NCBI GenBank assembly: GCA_009780065.1
Contig: WRAS01000007.1
Coordinates: forward strand, 1-56,172
DNA: 56,172 bases
Source of the DNA: Bacillota bacterium
GTDB lineage: Bacteria; Bacillota; Clostridia; Christensenellales; UBA1242
Reading direction: 5' to 3'
The translations under genes and the position numbers were made by a program. Below, one piece after another: positions 31,969 through 39,879 of this stretch; positions within the stretch are counted from its first letter, which is position 1; each line of letters opens with the position of its first letter. Below the pieces are notes generated by a model. That model had not been told where the DNA came from. It did not search any database and worked only from the letters and a program-made list of their open reading frames with translations.

Positions 31969-33762
31969 TTAATTTTTCAATATTGAAACAAATGCCTCGC
32001 TTGGCAATTCAACGTTTCCAAGCATACGCATTTTCTTTTTACCTTCTTTCTGTTTGTCCAGCAGTTTTCGCTTTCGTGAAATATCTCCACCATAACATTT
32101 AGCAAGGACGTCTTTTCTTAGTGCTCGTACAGTCTCTCGTGCTATTATTTTTCCGCCAATTGCGGCTTGGATTGGAACTTCGAACATTTGTCGTGGAATT
32201 ACTTCTTTTAACTTTTCTACGATTACCTTTCCGCGTTCATACGCACGGTCTTGGTGCACAATAAGGCTTAGGGCATCACAAACAGTGCCATTCAATAATA
32301 TATCCAACTTTACCAGTTTGCTTTTAACCATGCCATGCGGTTCGTAGTCAAGACTCGCGTAACCGCGAGATTTACTTTTTAATTGATCAAAGAAATCATA
32401 TACGATTTCGTTCAAGGGGATTATGTAATTCAATCTAACTCTGCTTTCACTTTGGTATTCCATGTTTATGAATTCACCGCGGCGATGTGTTGCAAGTTCC
32501 ATTAACGGACCCAAGTAGTCTGGCGGTGTATAGACCTGGAGATTTACAAAAGGTTCTTCCATGTAATCAATTTCCACAGGTTTCGGCAAATTTGATGGAT
32601 TGGAAATTTCCAATGTGTTCCCATCAGTTTTATGTACGTTATACGACACAGAGGGTGCGGTTGTAATCAATTCCAGATTAAACTCGCGCTCTAACCGTTC
32701 TGTTATAATTTCCATATGCAACAGTCCCAGAAACCCCACACGGAAACCAAAGCCCAGTGCAGTGGAAACCTCGGGCGCAAATTCAAGGCTAGAGTCATTT
32801 AATTTAAGTTTATCTAGGGCGTCTTTTAAATCTGTGTATCTATCACCGTCTGTTGGGAAAATACCGCTGAAGACTACGGGCTTGACTTCTTTATAACCTG
32901 GCAATGCCTCTTTTGCTTGGCGAGATGTATGGGTTATTGTATCACCTATTTTAAGGTCTTGGATTGTTTTGATACTTGCGGTTATGTAACCAACATCGCC
33001 CGCACGCAGGCAATCTATTGCGACTTGTTTAGGCGTAAATACGCCGACCTCGACCACGTCAAATTCACGCCCAGTTGCCATAAATCGAATCTTTTGCCCC
33101 GCACGAACTTCGCCATCTACAACACGCACAAAACAGATTCCACCTTTGTAATTATCATAAAAGCAATCAAACACCAAAGCACGCAAAGGCGCATCATCAT
33201 TACCATTTGGTGAAGGCAATAGTGTAACAATTTGTTCCAGAACCTCGCCGATGTTGATTCCTTCCTTCGCGGAAATCAGAGGCGCAAGGCCAGATTCAAT
33301 ACCGATGATTTGCGCTATTTCGGCACGCACCTCTTCTGGTCTAGCGGCAGGCAAATCTATTTTGTTGATTACAGGAATTAACTCCAAATTGTTATCCAGA
33401 GCAAGATACGCATTCGCCAACGTTTGTGCTTCGACCCCTTGCGCGGCGTCCACTATTAGCAATGCGCCCTCGCACGCCGCGAGAGAACGGCTGACTTCGT
33501 ACGTAAAATCCACATGCCCAGGTGTGTCAATCAGGTTCAATGTATATCTTTGACCCCCATGCTCATAGAACATACGGGTAGGTGTCAACTTGATCGTAAT
33601 ACCGCGTTCACGTTCAATATCCATACTGTCCAACAGTTGGGCACTCATCTCGCGCTTGGTTACCGTATTGGTAAATTCCAGCAGTCTGTCTGCCAGTGTA
33701 GACTTTCCATGGTCGATGTGCGCCACGATGCAAAAGTTGCGAATTAAATCTTGTCGTTTCAT
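31969..33762 (-). CDS. lepA: Elongation factor 4
   Basis: 597 residues starting [21 protein letters not shown]; the frame is open 15 codons further but the family begins here. GTPase motifs: [16 protein letters not shown] (G1), RGITIK (G2), [10 protein letters not shown] (G3), NKIDLPAA (G4). LepA-specific C-terminal segment: [20 protein letters not shown] and [20 protein letters not shown]. It is a ribosomal GTPase acting during translation initiation or back-translocation. The extended -10 TGCTAAAAT ends 8 nt before ATG 33762 and no Shine-Dalgarno site is visible. Confidence 0.96.
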   Translation of the reverse strand: MKRQDLIRNFCIVAHIDHGKSTLADRLLEFTNTVTKREMSAQLLDSMDIERERGITIKLTPTRMFYEHGGQRYTLNLIDTPGHVDFTYEVSRSLAACEGALLIVDAAQGVEAQTLANAYLALDNNLELIPVINKIDLPAARPEEVRAEIAQIIGIESGLAPLISAKEGINIGEVLEQIVTLLPSPNGNDDAPLRALVFDCFYDNYKGGICFVRVVDGEVRAGQKIRFMATGREFDVVEVGVFTPKQVAIDCLRAGDVGYITASIKTIQDLKIGDTITHTSRQAKEALPGYKEVKPVVFSGIFPTDGDRYTDLKDALDKLKLNDSSLEFAPEVSTALGFGFRVGFLGLLHMEIITERLEREFNLELITTAPSVSYNVHKTDGNTLEISNPSNLPKPVEIDYMEEPFVNLQVYTPPDYLGPLMELATHRRGEFINMEYQSESRVRLNYIIPLNEIVYDFFDQLKSKSRGYASLDYEPHGMVKSKLVKLDILLNGTVCDALSLIVHQDRAYERGKVIVEKLKEVIPRQMFEVPIQAAIGGKIIARETVRALRKDVLAKCYGGDISRKRKLLDKQKEGKKKMRMLGNVELPSEAFVSILKN

Positions 33763-33808
33763 TACTCGGCATTTTAGCACGCCATGAGCAAGAACACAAG
33801 CGGACAAA

Positions 33809-34402
33809 TCACAGCAAAAATAACTTTGAAGATTCCAAAATCAAATCAAGATGTTGCAAGTATGCCTTTTCAATCTCACGCATAATTCGTTTTGCATTGG
33901 AAAGGGAAAGTTCGACATTATCCAGTTCTTTGATGTCACAGCGAAAGGAGTCTATTTCCTCCTCGACATCATAACCAAGCAAAACCAGCAGGTATGCAAA
34001 GAACCAGATAAAAAGTTTAAGGGCGCTGGTTTCATTGTTTGCCATATAAGAGTATGTTTGGATAACCAATTCAAATATTTCGGAAACATCGTCATCAAAA
34101 TTTCGGATTGCACCATACACAGCATCACTTATCATTCCTGCAAGATAAAATCTGTGAATCTCGCGCGTTATACCCAAGTTATTGTCAATTACATGTGCAC
34201 CAGTTACACGTGCACCTGTAATAGTAAATTCGCAATGATTAAATAATTGCAATGCGCCCTTTAACTTTGCCGTGGATTTCAATGCACCAGTTGCGTAGAC
34301 AATTCCTATGCCATCAGAAGATAACAACACAAGACGCATATCATTTTCTTTGTGCCTATCTGTCTTTAAAATTATCGCATTTTTTATTTCGCTGTTTTTC
34401 AT
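33809..34402 (-). CDS. recO: DNA repair protein RecO (short form)
   Basis: 197 residues. N-terminal OB fold ([38 protein letters not shown], split across residues about 7-46) is typical of RecO, followed by a helical domain with [18 protein letters not shown]. RecO loads RecA onto SSB-coated DNA with RecR. The usual four-cysteine zinc module near residues 150-180 is missing, and the protein is some 50 residues shorter than the usual 240-250. It is divergent from the YqzL-like gene, as expected from their linkage in Bacillus. Confidence 0.85.
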   Translation of the reverse strand: MKNSEIKNAIILKTDRHKENDMRLVLLSSDGIGIVYATGALKSTAKLKGALQLFNHCEFTITGARVTGAHVIDNNLGITREIHRFYLAGMISDAVYGAIRNFDDDVSEIFELVIQTYSYMANNETSALKLFIWFFAYLLVLLGYDVEEEIDSFRCDIKELDNVELSLSNAKRIMREIEKAYLQHLDLILESSKLFLL

Positions 34403-34459
34403 TATTCTTCGCCACCATAGGATTGCATATATAACCCCGTTTAGGCAAATACTTATAAC

Positions 34460-34564
34460 ATGAGAGAAAAAGACACAGCAAAACTTGCATGGGAACTTTT
34501 TAAAAAAACTGGACAGATTGGATATTACAATTTATATACAAAATTGAACAAGAAAAAAAAGTGA
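34460..34564 (+). CDS. YqzL-like small protein (34 aa)
   Basis: MREKDTAKLAWELFKKTGQI followed by GYYNLYTKLNKKKK. The pattern W-x-L-F-x-x-T-G-x-(I/V)-x-x-Y-x-L resembles Bacillus YqzL, a protein of unknown function encoded next to recO. Here it is next to recO too, but divergently transcribed. No Shine-Dalgarno site is evident. Its stop codon lies within the terminator hairpin at 34553-34580. Confidence 0.65.
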   Translation: MREKDTAKLAWELFKKTGQIGYYNLYTKLNKKKK

Positions 34565-34580
34565 GGTAAACTCACTTTAC
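34553..34580. terminator. Terminator between the YqzL-like and zinc-ribbon genes
   Basis: AAGTGAG-GTAAA-CTCACTT hairpin; on the minus strand it is followed by a run of T, so it mainly ends the 37269-34590 direction. Confidence 0.7.
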
Positions 34581-34589
34581 GTTATGAAT

Positions 34590-35045
34590 TTATTTTGGTC
34601 TAGCCTCGCCGCAGAATGCGCAGAACCTAAAATCTTTTTGGTTCACGTTCATACATTTTTTGCAAGCCAGTTCTGATTTTGGACATTCTATCTTTGTACT
34701 GCATCCACTGCAAAACTTGTCTCCTTGTTTCACTTCGAACCCGCACTTACACACAAGAACCAGCGGAACCTCCTGCATCTTTGAAAAATCTGCTGCACAA
34801 GCCGTACAGAATTTTGCATTATGCTTATTTACCTGACCACATGGACATTGCATATCACGCAAATCATTTGCACATGACATGCAAAATGATGACCCCTTTT
34901 CGTTGATTGTTCCACATTTACATTTAATGCGTTGAGAAATAGGACAAGGCATAATTTTGTCCAACACTCGCTCAGTTGCCCTACCGCCAACTTGGCCACC
35001 TATACCCCATCCAAGACCAAAGCCTAAACCTGCTCCAAGACCCAT
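34590..35045 (-). CDS. Gly-rich protein with multiple zinc ribbons (151 aa)
   Basis: N-terminal glycine-rich segment (MGLGAGLGFGLGWGIGGQVGG) followed by four zinc-ribbon pairs: CKCGTIN..FCMSCAND, CPCGQVN..FCTACAAD, CKCGFEV..FCSGCSTK and CKKCMNV..FCAFCGEA. The glycine-rich plus double zinc-ribbon (DZANK) layout resembles the C-terminal half of SPFH/virion-core-like proteins, but the SPFH domain itself is absent. AGGAGG precedes ATG 35045. It is 17 nt downstream of the 36328 membrane gene, so the two probably work together. Confidence 0.75.
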   Translation of the reverse strand: MGLGAGLGFGLGWGIGGQVGGRATERVLDKIMPCPISQRIKCKCGTINEKGSSFCMSCANDLRDMQCPCGQVNKHNAKFCTACAADFSKMQEVPLVLVCKCGFEVKQGDKFCSGCSTKIECPKSELACKKCMNVNQKDFRFCAFCGEARPK

Positions 35046-35062
35046 AATATGACCTCCTTAAA

Positions 35063-36328
35063 TTATTCCAACGGATTACCCGTTTGCGGACAAAACCTTG
35101 GTTTAGGTTTTTCGTCTTCCAAAGGCTGTCCTGTTTGTGCACAAAATTTTGCATCTGGTTGCTGTGGTTCTTCCACTGCGGCTTTTTTCCTTGACCTTGT
35201 TGCCCTTGCAGGTGTTTCTTCCATTGCAAGGGTGACTGCACTTCTTGATAAACCTAATTTCTTGTCTTCTGCTTGTGCTCTTTCTTCCAATGCACGATAT
35301 GAAGAACAGTTCTGCATTTGTCGTACAAGTGTTTGAGTCATTCTGGATGAAGGAGCAACCTTGATAAATTCATTGACCATTCTACACATTCTGTAACTGT
35401 CAAGGAATGCAGACTTTATTGTAGACGCCAACATAATAAGCGCAATAGAACCAAATATCATCCAAAAGTTTGCAGTAACAATTGCCACAATGACAAGAGT
35501 AATAGCGATTAAATAAAATATGACATATGCAACGATTAGTGCAAACGTAGCCCCGACCGTGGCCGCTAGCATAGTTTTCCAGTTTCGAAAATAAAGACCC
35601 AGACCATTAAATGTTGCACGAACAGGCCCAGTTTTTGTGTCATAAAACGCCCAAGCCATTGAAACCTCGGTTGCGGATTGGATTGCGATTCTTGTTGCTA
35701 TTCTTGTACTCATTTGCACAGCCCCTGCAACTGCGCCTGTTCCAACGCCTCGCACAGCGTCCCCGACTCTGCCTGCCATCTTTCTACCCGCTGTTCTTAG
35801 AATGTTACAGGTCATAAAGAACCCCAGAATCCCAAAAATCCCCATACGATTTTTTACAATTTCGTTTCCGAATTTTAATGGATTGCCATCTGGTAATTTT
35901 CCATCAAGAGATGCAACAGTCACAACCGCAACGTGACCCATTCTGATTCTGAATCTCCAAAAGATGTTTACGAGATAAATGACAATTATACTTAAGAAAA
36001 TCCACATCAGCAGCATTCCAATCCATGTTAAAAAGCCCCCACTTGGTCTTGTTGTTGGATTACCACTTGCATCATATGTTGTAACCCAGCCAAAATCAGA
36101 AATAGGCGCAATCGCATTTGCAATAAAATAACAAACAAGTCCCAAGCCCATAACGACCAAAATATTAAAAACACCAATGAATAATTTTAACCATACAAAA
36201 CGCTTTGTTTGATTAAAAATCGAGTTGGCAGCCGTACCATCCTCAACTTTATTTTGTCGATTTTCTTTAACCCGTTGCCGATGAAGTTCGGACTCTTGCC
36301 TAATTCTTTCTGCGTGGCTCATTGCCAT
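35063..36328 (-). CDS. Multi-pass membrane protein with degenerate zinc-ribbon tail (421 aa)
   Basis: Charged N terminus (about 1-40), four or five membrane helices (LFIGVFNILVVMGLGLVCYF, WIGMLLMWIFLSIIVIYLV, and a pair near 285-335), an Ala/Arg-rich amphipathic stretch around 185-235, and a charged C-terminal tail with two short motifs FCAQTGQPLE and FCPQTGNPLE. Each of these looks like half of a zinc ribbon (F-C-x-x-T/C-G-x-x-L) with one cysteine replaced by threonine. No function recognised. GGAGG lies about 9 nt before ATG 36328. Confidence 0.75.
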   Translation of the reverse strand: MAMSHAERIRQESELHRQRVKENRQNKVEDGTAANSIFNQTKRFVWLKLFIGVFNILVVMGLGLVCYFIANAIAPISDFGWVTTYDASGNPTTRPSGGFLTWIGMLLMWIFLSIIVIYLVNIFWRFRIRMGHVAVVTVASLDGKLPDGNPLKFGNEIVKNRMGIFGILGFFMTCNILRTAGRKMAGRVGDAVRGVGTGAVAGAVQMSTRIATRIAIQSATEVSMAWAFYDTKTGPVRATFNGLGLYFRNWKTMLAATVGATFALIVAYVIFYLIAITLVIVAIVTANFWMIFGSIALIMLASTIKSAFLDSYRMCRMVNEFIKVAPSSRMTQTLVRQMQNCSSYRALEERAQAEDKKLGLSRSAVTLAMEETPARATRSRKKAAVEEPQQPDAKFCAQTGQPLEDEKPKPRFCPQTGNPLE

Positions 36329-36353
36329 GTTATATTACCTCCAATCACACAAA

Positions 36354-36821
36354 TTACCATTGTCTTCGATTGTTCATTCCGCCGCCGGTTTCCATTTTCC
36401 CAAGCAACGCGGCAATCATAATTCCCAACCCCACAAAAACAAAGATACAAAGAAAACCAATACCCAAATATAAACCAATGGTCTCCACTGGCTGTTCTGC
36501 ATAATTTGTTTTTGGATTTACAAAGAATGTTCGGACTTCGCCTATTGTTGCGGTGGAACCTGGCTCCCAACCACCTTGCAATATTCTGGTTTCACCATCA
36601 ATCTCAAATTGAAAGCGCGCAATGTTCACAGGAAACCCTGTTTCCGGGTGTGGAACCTGTACCATTATTGCAGTTGCATCCACCCACACAAAGTTACGCT
36701 CTTGGTAAACAGAGTGTCCAATTTCTGGGATGACACCGAACCAAATTGCAAATATCCCAATACTAAAGAACACTGCCCCAAATGCAATCAAAGGTAATCG
36801 TCTAAAAATTATAAATAACAT
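36354..36821 (-). CDS. Two-helix membrane protein, DUF3592-like (155 aa)
   Basis: A membrane helix at about 8-30, an extracytoplasmic beta-rich domain (VWVDATAIMVQVPHPETGFP, FQFEIDGETRILQGGWEPGS, YFVNP-like FFVNPKTNYAEQP), and a second helix at about 115-140. This layout, including V-x-A-x-I and a late V-N-P, fits DUF3592 proteins of unknown function. TACAAT ends 5 nt before ATG 36821 with TTGCTT 17 nt further up; no Shine-Dalgarno site. It likely heads the unit 36821-34590. Confidence 0.65.
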   Translation of the reverse strand: MLFIIFRRLPLIAFGAVFFSIGIFAIWFGVIPEIGHSVYQERNFVWVDATAIMVQVPHPETGFPVNIARFQFEIDGETRILQGGWEPGSTATIGEVRTFFVNPKTNYAEQPVETIGLYLGIGFLCIFVFVGLGIMIAALLGKMETGGGMNNRRQW

Positions 36822-36873
36822 GCGTTATTGTACTATGATAATTTACAGTAAGCAATAAATTTTTAGTTTTAAT

Positions 36874-37269
36874 TTATAGATTTCTTTCTGTGTTTTTCTT
36901 GGAAAGTGATTCTATCCCCATGGAACCGGCAGAGGTTGCAAGTGCCGCCATAGCCCCAAGTTCCAATGATCCGTAAGCCGCAATAGCGATTGCAGCCGCA
37001 CTAGCAGAAGCCAGTGCGTTCCTTACCGCCGCTTTACAACCCCATTCACTTGCACAAGTTATTATGTTCTTTACAACCGCACCACCTGCAATACCCGCCA
37101 TTGCGTGTTCCAGACCTATGACATCCTCTTGCACAAAGTATCTTGCACCAAAGGCCGCACTGCAACCCATTAACAATGGGCAAGCAGTCTTAAAAGTATT
37201 CGAGTTTAAAACAGGACTAATCGTCTTGAAAGCGTCAGAATCCATAATACGCTTTTTTAATTCTTTCAT
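36874..37269 (-). CDS. Small Ala-rich membrane-associated protein (131 aa)
   Basis: Charged N terminus, then alanine- and glycine-rich hydrophobic segments (CPLLMGCSAAFGARYF, AMAGIAGGAVVKNIITCA, ALASASAAAIAIAAYGSLEL) that could be two or three membrane helices. No family recognised. TATAAT ends 5 nt before ATG 37269, with TTGACT 18 nt further up and no Shine-Dalgarno site, so it is probably a leaderless single gene. Confidence 0.65.
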   Translation of the reverse strand: MKELKKRIMDSDAFKTISPVLNSNTFKTACPLLMGCSAAFGARYFVQEDVIGLEHAMAGIAGGAVVKNIITCASEWGCKAAVRNALASASAAAIAIAAYGSLELGAMAALATSAGSMGIESLSKKNTERNL

Positions 37270-37329
37270 TTACAATTATACAGTCTGCAGTTGATGAAAG
37301 TCAATATTCAGCGAAAAACACGCACACTT

Positions 37330-37525
37330 TTATTTTAAAAACATGAATGCGCGCATTACTTCGTAATAGTTTTCGCAGTCGATTTTTACGGTTTGTGCAT
37401 CTATTTTTTTGGCACTTGGATAGAACGAGAATTTGTGCAGCCTGGTGGTGGCGAAATTTGACTTGCAATTCAACTTTGGTACCGAAGTCTATTTTACTCT
37501 TTATTGATTGAACCGCACGTTTCAT
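37330..37525 (-). pseudogene. Small galU-coupled gene with apparent frameshift
   Basis: ATG 37525 overlaps the galU stop (TAATG), suggesting coupling. It reads MKRAVQSIKSKIDFGTKVEL and QVKF, then becomes unconvincing in frame. A one-base shift near the AAATTTCGCC run (about 37452) continues as ATTRLHKFSFYPSAKKIDAQ and TVKIDCENYYEVMRAFMFLK, ending at TAA 37330, which looks like a natural protein. The uncorrected frame would run to 37301. Either an assembly error or a real mutation; function unknown. Confidence 0.45.
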
Positions 37526-38352
37526 TATTTCTTAGTCAAATATTCATTGACCTCGAACCAGCCCTGCGGGTTGCCAGTATCAAAACAACGAGCGCGGGTT
37601 CGTACGCCGCGAAGATTGCCGTGACCCGCAACTTTGTTTAACTGTTCTGTCATACATACCTCGCCGCTTTCGGTTTGCGCATTTTCAATCATAGCAAATA
37701 TTTCTGGTGTTAAAACAAATCTTCCGCAAGATGCAAGATTACTTGGCGGATTTGATTGTGGTTTTTCAATAATCTGTTTGATTTGAAATGCCCTTTTAAT
37801 AAAACATGTTCCAGTGGCGCATGCACCTTTGATCCCTGTGTCGATTATGCCATATTTATGTGTATTACCTGTTGGGATGGGACTGGCAATTATTGTGGAT
37901 TTTTTATGCTGTTCAAAATCTGTAATTAATTCTATAGTTGGATTGTGTTCAAAGAATACCGTATCACTGTATGCCACCACAAAGGGTTCATTTCCCGCAA
38001 AGGTTTTTGCATGCCAAATGTTGTCTGCCGCACCACGTGGCATTGGAACGCGTTTATAGGTAATATTTAAATCGGCAAAGGGATTTATATTGATGTTCAT
38101 CCCCTTTTCATGGATGACTGTCTCCAATTCAGGATGACGATCAAAATAGTTTTGAACAACCTCGCGCCCGCGACCTATCAGGATTAGTATATCCGTGATG
38201 CCAGCATCTTTTAATTCCTCCACTATGTAATGAATAATTGGCTTGTTCCCTATTGGCAGCATTTCTTTTGGGATTGCTTTTGTAATTGGTAAAAAACGTG
38301 TTGCGTAGCCACCGCATGTGATTATTGCCTTTGTAATTTTTGTGTTTGCCAT
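37525..38352 (-). CDS. galU: UTP-glucose-1-phosphate uridylyltransferase
   Basis: 275 residues with the nucleotidyltransferase signature GGYATRFLPITKAIPKEMLP (residues 14-33), then KPIIHYIVEELKDAGI, VAYSDTVFF (metal-binding Asp) and IIEKPQSNPPSNLA. It makes UDP-glucose for glycans, teichoic acids or glycolipids. ATG 38352 has no Shine-Dalgarno site; the shared -10 AATATATT ends 8 nt upstream. A small gene is coupled downstream. Confidence 0.92.
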   Translation of the reverse strand: MANTKITKAIITCGGYATRFLPITKAIPKEMLPIGNKPIIHYIVEELKDAGITDILILIGRGREVVQNYFDRHPELETVIHEKGMNININPFADLNITYKRVPMPRGAADNIWHAKTFAGNEPFVVAYSDTVFFEHNPTIELITDFEQHKKSTIIASPIPTGNTHKYGIIDTGIKGACATGTCFIKRAFQIKQIIEKPQSNPPSNLASCGRFVLTPEIFAMIENAQTESGEVCMTEQLNKVAGHGNLRGVRTRARCFDTGNPQGWFEVNEYLTKK

Positions 38353-38360
38353 TTAATGTC

Positions 38361-38368
38361 AATATATT
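38361..38368. promoter_or_regulatory. Shared palindromic -10 of galU and dinB
   Basis: AATATATT reads TATATT on both strands. On the plus strand it ends 6 nt before GTG 38375 (dinB), with TTGTGT 17 nt upstream at 38340-38345. On the minus strand it ends 8 nt before ATG 38352 (galU). The intergenic gap is only 22 bp. Confidence 0.5.
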
Positions 38369-38374
38369 AAAATA

Positions 38375-39664
38375 GTGACAGAAATGATAAAAGACCGTGC
38401 GATTTTGCATTGCGATTTGAATAACTTTTTTGCCTCGGTCGAGGTCATTTTAAATCCAGCCTTGCGTGGGAATGCAGTTGCAGTGTGCGGAGACCCAAAA
38501 AAGCGACACGGCATTGTTCTTGCAAAGTGCGAGATTGCGAAACGCCATGGTGTTAAAACAGGTGACACAGTGAACGAAGCCGAAAAAAAATGCCCTAGCA
38601 TAATAATTGTTTGTCCACAACATAACGAGTATTCAAAATATTCAAGAAAGGTCCGTGAGATATATTACAGATTCACAGACAAGGTCGAGAGTTTTGGCAT
38701 TGACGAATGCTGGCTGGATGTTACTAATTCAAAATTATTATTTGGCACAGGTGAACAGATCGCAGAAAAGATCAAGAGCACAGTCAAAGAAGAACTGGGT
38801 CTAACAATTTCTATAGGAGTCAGTTGGAACAAGACGTATGCAAAACTGGGTTCAGATTTTAAAAAGCCAGACGCAATTACGATAATCTCTCGTCAGAATT
38901 ATCGCAACATAATATACCCATCACCGATTTCAAGTATGCTTTATGTTGGGCGTAAGACACGTCAAATGTTCGAACGGATGAATATTAAGACTATTGGCGA
39001 TTTGGCTAATTTTGACCCAGCGTTATTGCGTGCACGCATGGGCATTATGGCCGCAAAATTAATCCAAGCCGCGCGCGGCGAAGATGATGACGAGGTCATG
39101 AATTTCTTACACAAAGACGATGTAAAGAGTGTCGGTAACGGAGCGACACTTGCTCGCGACCTGACAACCGTACGCCAAGTTGAAAAGGTTATATATGTCT
39201 TGGCAGAAGAGGTGGGCACGCGCATGCGAAGAAAAGGCGTTCAAGGCAAGACAATTAGCCTGGGCATTCGTGGTAATGACTTGAAATGGACGGGAGCACA
39301 GGCCAGTATCCAATCACCCACCCACAACCCAATGAAAATTACACACGAAGCAATGAAGATATTTAACACACTTTGGAATGTTGGTAATATTGGTGTAGGA
39401 ACGGGTGAATTTTTACTTTCGAAAAAAGAATCATTGGAACCAATTCGTTCTTTGCGTGTTGCTGTTTCCAATTTGACGGATGCACAAATGTCTCAACTTG
39501 ATTTTTTAGACAGAAGCGAAATATACAGCGATGATTTAACAAAAACTTTTGACAACTTGCGCAAAAAATATGGCTCGTCTTCAATTTCATTTGCTATGGG
39601 AATTGGTGCAGAATTAGAAATTGAATTCGAGGTTTTGGATGGGGTAAGTATCCTTCCTACCTAG
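38375..39664 (+). CDS. dinB: Y-family DNA polymerase (Pol IV type)
   Basis: 429 residues. Palm motifs HCDLNNFFASVEV (catalytic Asp of motif I) and SFGIDECWLDV (acidic pair of motif III), thumb helix-hairpin-helix region MNIKTIGDLANFDPALLRAR, and a little-finger domain. It copies past damaged bases. Start is GTG 38375 (six nt after TATATT) or ATG 38384; MIKDRAILHCDLNN follows either way. No obvious beta-clamp motif at the C terminus, which ends VLDGVSILPT. Confidence 0.9.
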   Translation: MTEMIKDRAILHCDLNNFFASVEVILNPALRGNAVAVCGDPKKRHGIVLAKCEIAKRHGVKTGDTVNEAEKKCPSIIIVCPQHNEYSKYSRKVREIYYRFTDKVESFGIDECWLDVTNSKLLFGTGEQIAEKIKSTVKEELGLTISIGVSWNKTYAKLGSDFKKPDAITIISRQNYRNIIYPSPISSMLYVGRKTRQMFERMNIKTIGDLANFDPALLRARMGIMAAKLIQAARGEDDDEVMNFLHKDDVKSVGNGATLARDLTTVRQVEKVIYVLAEEVGTRMRRKGVQGKTISLGIRGNDLKWTGAQASIQSPTHNPMKITHEAMKIFNTLWNVGNIGVGTGEFLLSKKESLEPIRSLRVAVSNLTDAQMSQLDFLDRSEIYSDDLTKTFDNLRKKYGSSSISFAMGIGAELEIEFEVLDGVSILPT

Positions 39665-39685
39665 AATAAATACAATCGTTAACAC

Positions 39686-39714
39686 TTGACAAATGCCCTT
39701 CATAGTTGTATTAT
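39686..39714 (+). promoter_or_regulatory. tRNA-Pro promoter
   Basis: TTGACA (39686-39691), 17 nt, TATTAT (39709-39714), with the tRNA starting at 39725. Confidence 0.8.
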
Positions 39715-39724
39715 ATATGGTTAA

Positions 39725-39801
39725 TGGGGTGTAGCGCAGTTTGGTAGCGCACTAGATTTGGGATCTAGGGGCCGCAGGTTCAAGTCCTGTCACCCCAACC
39801 A
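39725..39801 (+). tRNA. tRNA-Pro (anticodon UGG)
   Basis: 77 nt cloverleaf: acceptor TGGGGTG/CACCCCA, D arm GCGC...GCGC, anticodon arm CTAGA-TTTGGGA-TCTAG with TGG, T arm CGCAGG-TTCAAGT-CCTG, and encoded CCA (39799-39801). Confidence 0.95.
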
Positions 39802-39807
39802 TGATAA

Positions 39808-39833
39808 AAAATGCGAGCAAGCTCGCGTTAACA
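39808..39833 (+). repeat. Dispersed hairpin repeat (copy 2)
   Basis: AAAATGCGAGCAAGCTCGCG followed by TTAACA; GCGAG-CAAG-CTCGC folds. Nearly matches the minus strand of 8816-8841. Confidence 0.5.
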
Positions 39834-39866
39834 AAAAATCCAGCATTGTACGTGCTGGATTTTTTA
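39834..39866. terminator. Terminator shared by tRNA-Pro and tex
   Basis: AAAAATCCAGCA-TTGTACG-TGCTGGATTTTTT hairpin with A and T runs on both sides. Confidence 0.88.
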
Positions 39867-39879
39867 AAGATTAGATTAT

